Part shown: positions 58,405 to 64,000 of the stretch, piece after piece
Numbering within the stretch: the first letter of the stretch is position 1
Layout of the letters: each line of letters starts with the position of its first letter
Source: Mycobacterium sp. 852002-10029_SCH5224772
GTDB taxonomy: Bacteria; Actinomycetota; Actinomycetes; Mycobacteriales; Mycobacteriaceae
Direction: 5' to 3'
Assembly (NCBI RefSeq): GCF_001667315.1
Contig: NZ_LZHT01000015.1
Location: 1 to 64,000 of the forward strand
Length of the DNA stretch: 64,000 bases
Translations under genes and position numbers: made by a program
Notes under the pieces: generated by a model
The model's database searches: none
Told to the model about the DNA's origin: nothing
What the model saw: the letters and a program-made list of their open reading frames with translations, nothing else

Positions 58405-60033
58405 TCATCCCTTTACTAGAGCACGCTCGAGAATCGGCGCGAGGTCGAGCCCGTCCGGCATGGTGCCGAACGCGCCGCCCCACTGGCGGTCGAGCCGGGT
58501 CGTCAAAAACGCCTCGGCGACGGCGGGATGGCCGTGGCGCACCAACAGCGAACCCTGCAGCGCCAGGCAGATGTCTTCGGCGACCTTGCGCCCGCGGTAG
58601 GCGATCGTCTCCAGGTTGGCCAAGTCCGCTCGTAGCCGCCCGACGTGGTTGCCCAGGCGGGGGTCCTGACCCGCGCTGTCGGCGATTTCGTCGAACAGCA
58701 CCTCGATGCATTCGGGGCGAGTCGCCATGGCGCGCAACGTGTCCAGCGCGCTGACGTTGCCCGAGCCCTCCCAGATGCCCATCAGCGGCGCCTCCCGGTA
58801 CAGCCGCGGCATGCCGGAGTCCTCGACGTAGCCGTTGCCGCCCAGGCATTCCAGCGCCTCGGCGGCGTGCGGGGTGGCGCGCTTGCACACCCAGTACTTG
58901 CTGGCCGCCAGGCCGATCCGGCGCAGCAGCGTTTCCTTCTCGTCGCCGCGCACGGCTTTGTCGGTGGCGCCGGCCATCCGCATCGCGACCATGGTGGCCG
59001 CCTCCGCCTCGACGGCCAGGTCGGCCAGCACGTTGCGCATCAGCGGCTGGTCAATGAGATAGGCGCCGAAGGCCTTTCGGTGCTGGGCGTGATAGATGGC
59101 GCGGGTCAGGCCGGTGCGCATGCTGGTGGCGCTGCCCAGGGTGCAGTCCAGCCGGGTGAGGTTGACCATCTCGATGATGGTGGGCACGCCGCGGCCCTCC
59201 TCCCCCACCAGCCAGGCGATCGCGCCGTCGTATTCGACTTCGCTGGAGGCGTTGGCGTGGTTGCCGAGCTTGTCCTTGAGCCGCTGCAGGAACATCCGGT
59301 TGCGGGTGCCGTCGGGCAGCACGCGGGGCAGCATGAAACACGACAACCCTCGGGGTGCCTGCGCGAGCACCAGGAAGATGTCGCACATCGGGGCCGAGGT
59401 GAACCACTTGTGGCCGGTCAGGCTGTAGGTCCCGTCGGCGTTGCGAGTCGCCTGCGTGGTGCCCGCACGCACGTCCGAGCCGCCCTGCTTCTCGGTCATC
59501 GACATGCCCGCGGTGATGCCCGCTTTGGTGGTGGCCGGCTTGAGTTCCGGGTCGTATGCGCGGGTGGTCAGCAACGGCTCGTAGACCTTGGCCAGCTCCG
59601 GGTTGTGGCGCAGCGCGGGCACCACGGCATACGTCATCGAGATCGGGCAGATGTGCCCCGGCTCGACCGTCCACACCGAGGTCTTGGCGGCGCGGACGAC
59701 GTGCGCGCCCGGGCGCTCGTCGGCCCAGGGCGCGGCATGCATGCCGTGGCCGATCGCCGCGCGCATCAGTTCGTGGTACGCGGGGTCGTATTCGACCTCG
59801 TCGACGCGATGGCCGTTGCGGTCGTGGGTGTGCAGGATGGGCCGGTTGCGGTCGGCGAGCTCACCCCACCGCTGCGCCTCGCGGCTGGCCGTCAGCGCGC
59901 CGACCTCGTTCACCTCGTCCAGGCCCCACTGGCCGCCCTCGCGGATCAGGGCCTCGATGAGCACCGCCGAGGTAGCGGGGTTGTGGTCTTCCAGGGGTGG
60001 GACCTGGTTGGTGACGACATGGGTATCCGACAT
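58405..60033 (-). CDS. fadE8: Acyl-CoA dehydrogenase FadE8 (AidB-like)
   Basis: A 542-residue FAD-dependent acyl-CoA dehydrogenase of the long, AidB-related type. Key stretches are GMSMTEKQGGSDVRAGTTQA (FAD and substrate region), GTYSLTGHKWFTSAPMCDIFLVLAQA, the central QRLKDKLGNHANASSEVEYDGA, and the C-terminal ECLGGNGYVEDSGMPRLYREAPLMGIWEGSGNV. The ATG at 60033 gives the length of Rv0672. A promoter whose -10 ends 7 bp before the ATG suggests a leaderless mRNA. It is the first gene of a four-gene catabolic operon. Confidence 0.93.
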   Translation of the reverse strand: MSDTHVVTNQVPPLEDHNPATSAVLIEALIREGGQWGLDEVNEVGALTASREAQRWGELADRNRPILHTHDRNGHRVDEVEYDPAYHELMRAAIGHGMHAAPWADERPGAHVVRAAKTSVWTVEPGHICPISMTYAVVPALRHNPELAKVYEPLLTTRAYDPELKPATTKAGITAGMSMTEKQGGSDVRAGTTQATRNADGTYSLTGHKWFTSAPMCDIFLVLAQAPRGLSCFMLPRVLPDGTRNRMFLQRLKDKLGNHANASSEVEYDGAIAWLVGEEGRGVPTIIEMVNLTRLDCTLGSATSMRTGLTRAIYHAQHRKAFGAYLIDQPLMRNVLADLAVEAEAATMVAMRMAGATDKAVRGDEKETLLRRIGLAASKYWVCKRATPHAAEALECLGGNGYVEDSGMPRLYREAPLMGIWEGSGNVSALDTLRAMATRPECIEVLFDEIADSAGQDPRLGNHVGRLRADLANLETIAYRGRKVAEDICLALQGSLLVRHGHPAVAEAFLTTRLDRQWGGAFGTMPDGLDLAPILERALVKG

Positions 60034-60040
60034 GTCCTCA

Positions 60041-60068
60041 ATATTACATTTTTCCGACAGTTGCACAA
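60041..60068 (-). promoter_or_regulatory. fadE8 operon promoter, probably leaderless
   Basis: On the minus strand TTGTGC (60068-60063) and TAATAT (60046-60041) are 16 bp apart. Only 7 bp separate the -10 from the fadE8 ATG, so transcription would begin at or next to the start codon. No Shine-Dalgarno sequence is needed or seen, consistent with leaderless translation, which is common in mycobacteria. Confidence 0.7.
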
Positions 60069-60080
60069 GAGCTGTAATGG

Positions 60081-60920
60081 TCAGCGTGGGTGGGCGGCGA
60101 AGAACTGCCACAGTTCTCGCGTCGCGAAATCCGGCCACTCGTGGCCGCCGCCGTCGACCGTGAGGAGCGCAACGCCGCGGCCGTCGGCGCAGTCCGCGGT
60201 CGAGGTGGTGACCGGGCCGTCGGCGGCGGTGGACGGGGCGCCGCACCGATCGACGTTGCGCCAGAACGCATTCACGTTCGGCACGGGGGGGCCGTTGATG
60301 ACGCTGTAGCCCGGCCCGCCGCCATAGGGCACCAGGTCGTCGGCGGTGCCATGAATGTGCATGACCGACATCGGGTGCGGCGTCGGGCAAGCGTTCAGTT
60401 GGGTGCCCGCGACCGGGCCGATCGCCGCGAAAATCTCGGTGGTGCACGCCAGCGTGTAGGACATGATGCCGCCGTTGCTCATGCCGGTCGCATAGACCTT
60501 GGCGGCGTCGATGCCGACGTTCTTGGCGATGTCAGCGACGGCCGCTGTGATGAAGCCGACGTCGTCGACGCCTTCTCGTCCGGACCGGCCGCAGCAGGTT
60601 TGCCCGTCGACGTTCCAGGCATGGTCGAGCCCGTCGGGGTAGGCGACGAAGAACTTCCCCGAATCGGCCAATCCGTTCCAGCGGTAATCCTTTTCGGCTT
60701 CCCTGGCGCTTCCCGACACGCCGTGCATCATGACCACCAGCGGGGCCGAGGCGGGCACTCCCGCGGGCTTGTACAGCCGGTAGCTGCGATCGAGCTCACC
60801 GACCTTGAGGTGGTGGACGCTGGTGCCGGTCACGAAGGCCGACGGCAGGCTGGCGACGCCGGGGAAGCAACCCGCGATCGTCAGGACAACAGCCAGGAGC
60901 GTGGGGAGTCGGCGCAGCAT
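60081..60920 (-). CDS. lpqP: Lipoprotein esterase LpqP (PHB-depolymerase-like)
   Basis: A 279-residue exported esterase. The lipobox is TIAGC with Cys18. The alpha/beta-hydrolase core resembles polyhydroxybutyrate depolymerases and feruloyl esterases: PLVVMMHGVSGSAREAEKDY, VAYPDGLDHAWNVDGQTCCG, the nucleophile elbow GMSNGGIMSY, and the catalytic-His region VDGGGHEWPDF. Cysteines in QTCCG, LACTT, NACPT and DRCGAPS probably form disulfides outside the cytoplasm. It lies 47 bp before fadE8 on the same strand; a separate promoter serves fadE8. It corresponds to Rv0671. Confidence 0.9.
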   Translation of the reverse strand: MLRRLPTLLAVVLTIAGCFPGVASLPSAFVTGTSVHHLKVGELDRSYRLYKPAGVPASAPLVVMMHGVSGSAREAEKDYRWNGLADSGKFFVAYPDGLDHAWNVDGQTCCGRSGREGVDDVGFITAAVADIAKNVGIDAAKVYATGMSNGGIMSYTLACTTEIFAAIGPVAGTQLNACPTPHPMSVMHIHGTADDLVPYGGGPGYSVINGPPVPNVNAFWRNVDRCGAPSTAADGPVTTSTADCADGRGVALLTVDGGGHEWPDFATRELWQFFAAHPR

Positions 60921-60948
60921 GGATCAAAGGTAAGCGCTGGCCCTGGTC

Positions 60949-61704
60949 TCAGCCGCCTGTTTTCTCCCGCAGGAACGCGATGTCGTCCTTGCGGCCCTCG
61001 TCGGCGGTTTCGCAGATGACCGGGGCGTCGGCGGCCTTGACCACCGCGGCGAGCAGCTCGGGATCGATCTGCCCGGTACCGAAGTTGGCGTGCCGGTCGG
61101 CACCCGAGCCCGCCGCGTCCCTCGAGTCGTTGCAGTGCACCAGGTCGATGCGGCCGGTCAGCGCCTTGATCCGGTCGACCGCGTCGATCAGCTGCTCACC
61201 GGCGGCCCAGGCATGGCAGGTGTCCAGGCAGAACCCGATTCCCTTGTCGCCGATGTGATCCCACAGCCGGCCGATGGTGTCGAAGTGGCGGGCCATCGCA
61301 TGGTCGCCGCCGGCGGTGTTCTCCAGATAGACCTGCACGTCCGTTTCCAGGTAGTCCAGGGCCTTGACCCACCGCTCGAAGCCGGCGTCCATGTCATTGT
61401 CGTCGGCGTGGCCGCCGTGCACGATCACCGCCGTCGCGTTGATGGCCGCGGCCGCGTCGCAGGTGTCTTGCAGAATCTTGCGCGACGGGATGCGGATGCG
61501 GTTGTTTGCCGAGGCCACGTTGATCAGGTACGGCGCATGGACGTACAGCGGAATGCTCGACGCCTTGAGCGCCTCGGCGTCGTCACGCGGCTTGGGCTTC
61601 TTCCAGCTCTGCGGGTTGCCGAGGAAGAACTGCACCACGTCGGCGCCGTCGGCCTGCGCGGCGGCCAAGGGATCGTCTTGGTGGACATGCGAACCGATGA
61701 GCAC
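60949..61704 (-). CDS. end: Endonuclease IV (AP endonuclease)
   Basis: A 251-residue Zn-dependent DNA-repair enzyme that cleaves abasic sites. It begins [34 protein letters not shown], and metal-binding stretches are [61 protein letters not shown] and [28 protein letters not shown]. The GTG at 61704 gives the Rv0670 start. It sits between lpqP and the rpoC terminator; Rv0669c (ceramidase), which separates end from rpoC in M. tuberculosis, is not present. Confidence 0.95.
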   Translation of the reverse strand: MLIGSHVHQDDPLAAAQADGADVVQFFLGNPQSWKKPKPRDDAEALKASSIPLYVHAPYLINVASANNRIRIPSRKILQDTCDAAAAINATAVIVHGGHADDNDMDAGFERWVKALDYLETDVQVYLENTAGGDHAMARHFDTIGRLWDHIGDKGIGFCLDTCHAWAAGEQLIDAVDRIKALTGRIDLVHCNDSRDAAGSGADRHANFGTGQIDPELLAAVVKAADAPVICETADEGRKDDIAFLREKTGG

Positions 61705-61753
61705 GTGGCCAGTGTAGTGACGGGTCCTGACGCCGGCGACCGCCCGGCGCACG

Positions 61754-61783
61754 AAAAAGCCCCGGGCGGACCCGGGGCTTTTT
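61754..61783. terminator. Terminator of the rpoBC operon
   Basis: A perfect 13-bp stem, aaaaagccccggg at 61754-61766 and its complement at 61771-61783, encloses the loop cgga. Minus-strand transcription from rpoC meets it 18 bp after the stop, with A/T-rich flanks (a TTTTT run on either strand). It can terminate rpoC cleanly. Confidence 0.92.
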
Positions 61784-61801
61784 CGTTTTTTCGTTGCCGA
61801 A

Positions 61802-64000
<2,199 letters not shown>

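Overview
The window is a high-GC mycobacterial chromosome segment. From memory, its gene order matches M. tuberculosis H37Rv Rv0668-Rv0736 read in reverse: rpoC at the right edge, sigL/rslA at the left. It is not the M. tuberculosis complex. It carries extra genes (metallo-hydrolase, LLM oxidoreductase, a P450, a TetR/MFS pair, an aldo/keto reductase, an inositol-phosphatase-like gene, a PE gene), has intergenic repeats built on a shared 33-bp core, and lacks mmpS5-mmpL5-Rv0678 at its usual place. A slow-growing species near the M. avium complex is the best guess; that species call is inference.

Layout, left to right. 1-3847 (minus): anti-sigma factor rslA (cut by the edge), sigL behind a SigL-type promoter, a 55-bp tandem repeat, then mapA, adk and secY. 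4106-12755: four paralogous TIGR00027-type methyltransferases (one alone, three in tandem) around a small sugar-acid locus (FGGY kinase, hydroxyacid dehydrogenase, class II aldolase, metallo-hydrolase), a GNAT gene and a chimeric gene remnant. 12761-15525: sppA and an LLM flavin oxidoreductase. 15537-19768 (minus): the spc ribosomal operon with a good promoter candidate. 19998-25280: a damaged 13E12-type HNH gene, the formylglycine-generating enzyme, a decayed membrane gene and its client arylsulfatase atsA. 25401-30902 (minus): the S10 operon, closed by a clear terminator and preceded by a long leader.

31326-34905 holds a P450 and a divergent TetR/MFS efflux pair sharing a double operator. 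34899-42166 is a complete mycofactocin cluster: mftA (29 codons), mftB, mftC, mftD, mftE, mftF, mftG, and divergent mftR. Its neighbourhood continues with a DUF2332 gene, an aldo/keto reductase, an inositol-monophosphatase-like gene, and a ferredoxin-reductase/SDR pair under a perfect KstR box. 47647-53946 (minus): a SHOCT membrane protein, a PE protein, then tuf, fusA, rpsG and rpsL. 54191-60920: a TetR gene, two DUF3060 secreted proteins, and a lipid-catabolic operon (fadE8-echA4-paaX-like-echA5) with a likely leaderless promoter, then lipoprotein lpqP. 60949-64000: endonuclease IV and the 3' part of rpoC.

Three themes connect the genes: translation and secretion (ribosomal operons, tuf/fusA, secY, mapA, adk), redox metabolism around mycofactocin, and lipid/sterol catabolism (KstR box, fadE8/echA genes). 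No tRNA, rRNA, CRISPR array, insertion sequence or prophage was seen.
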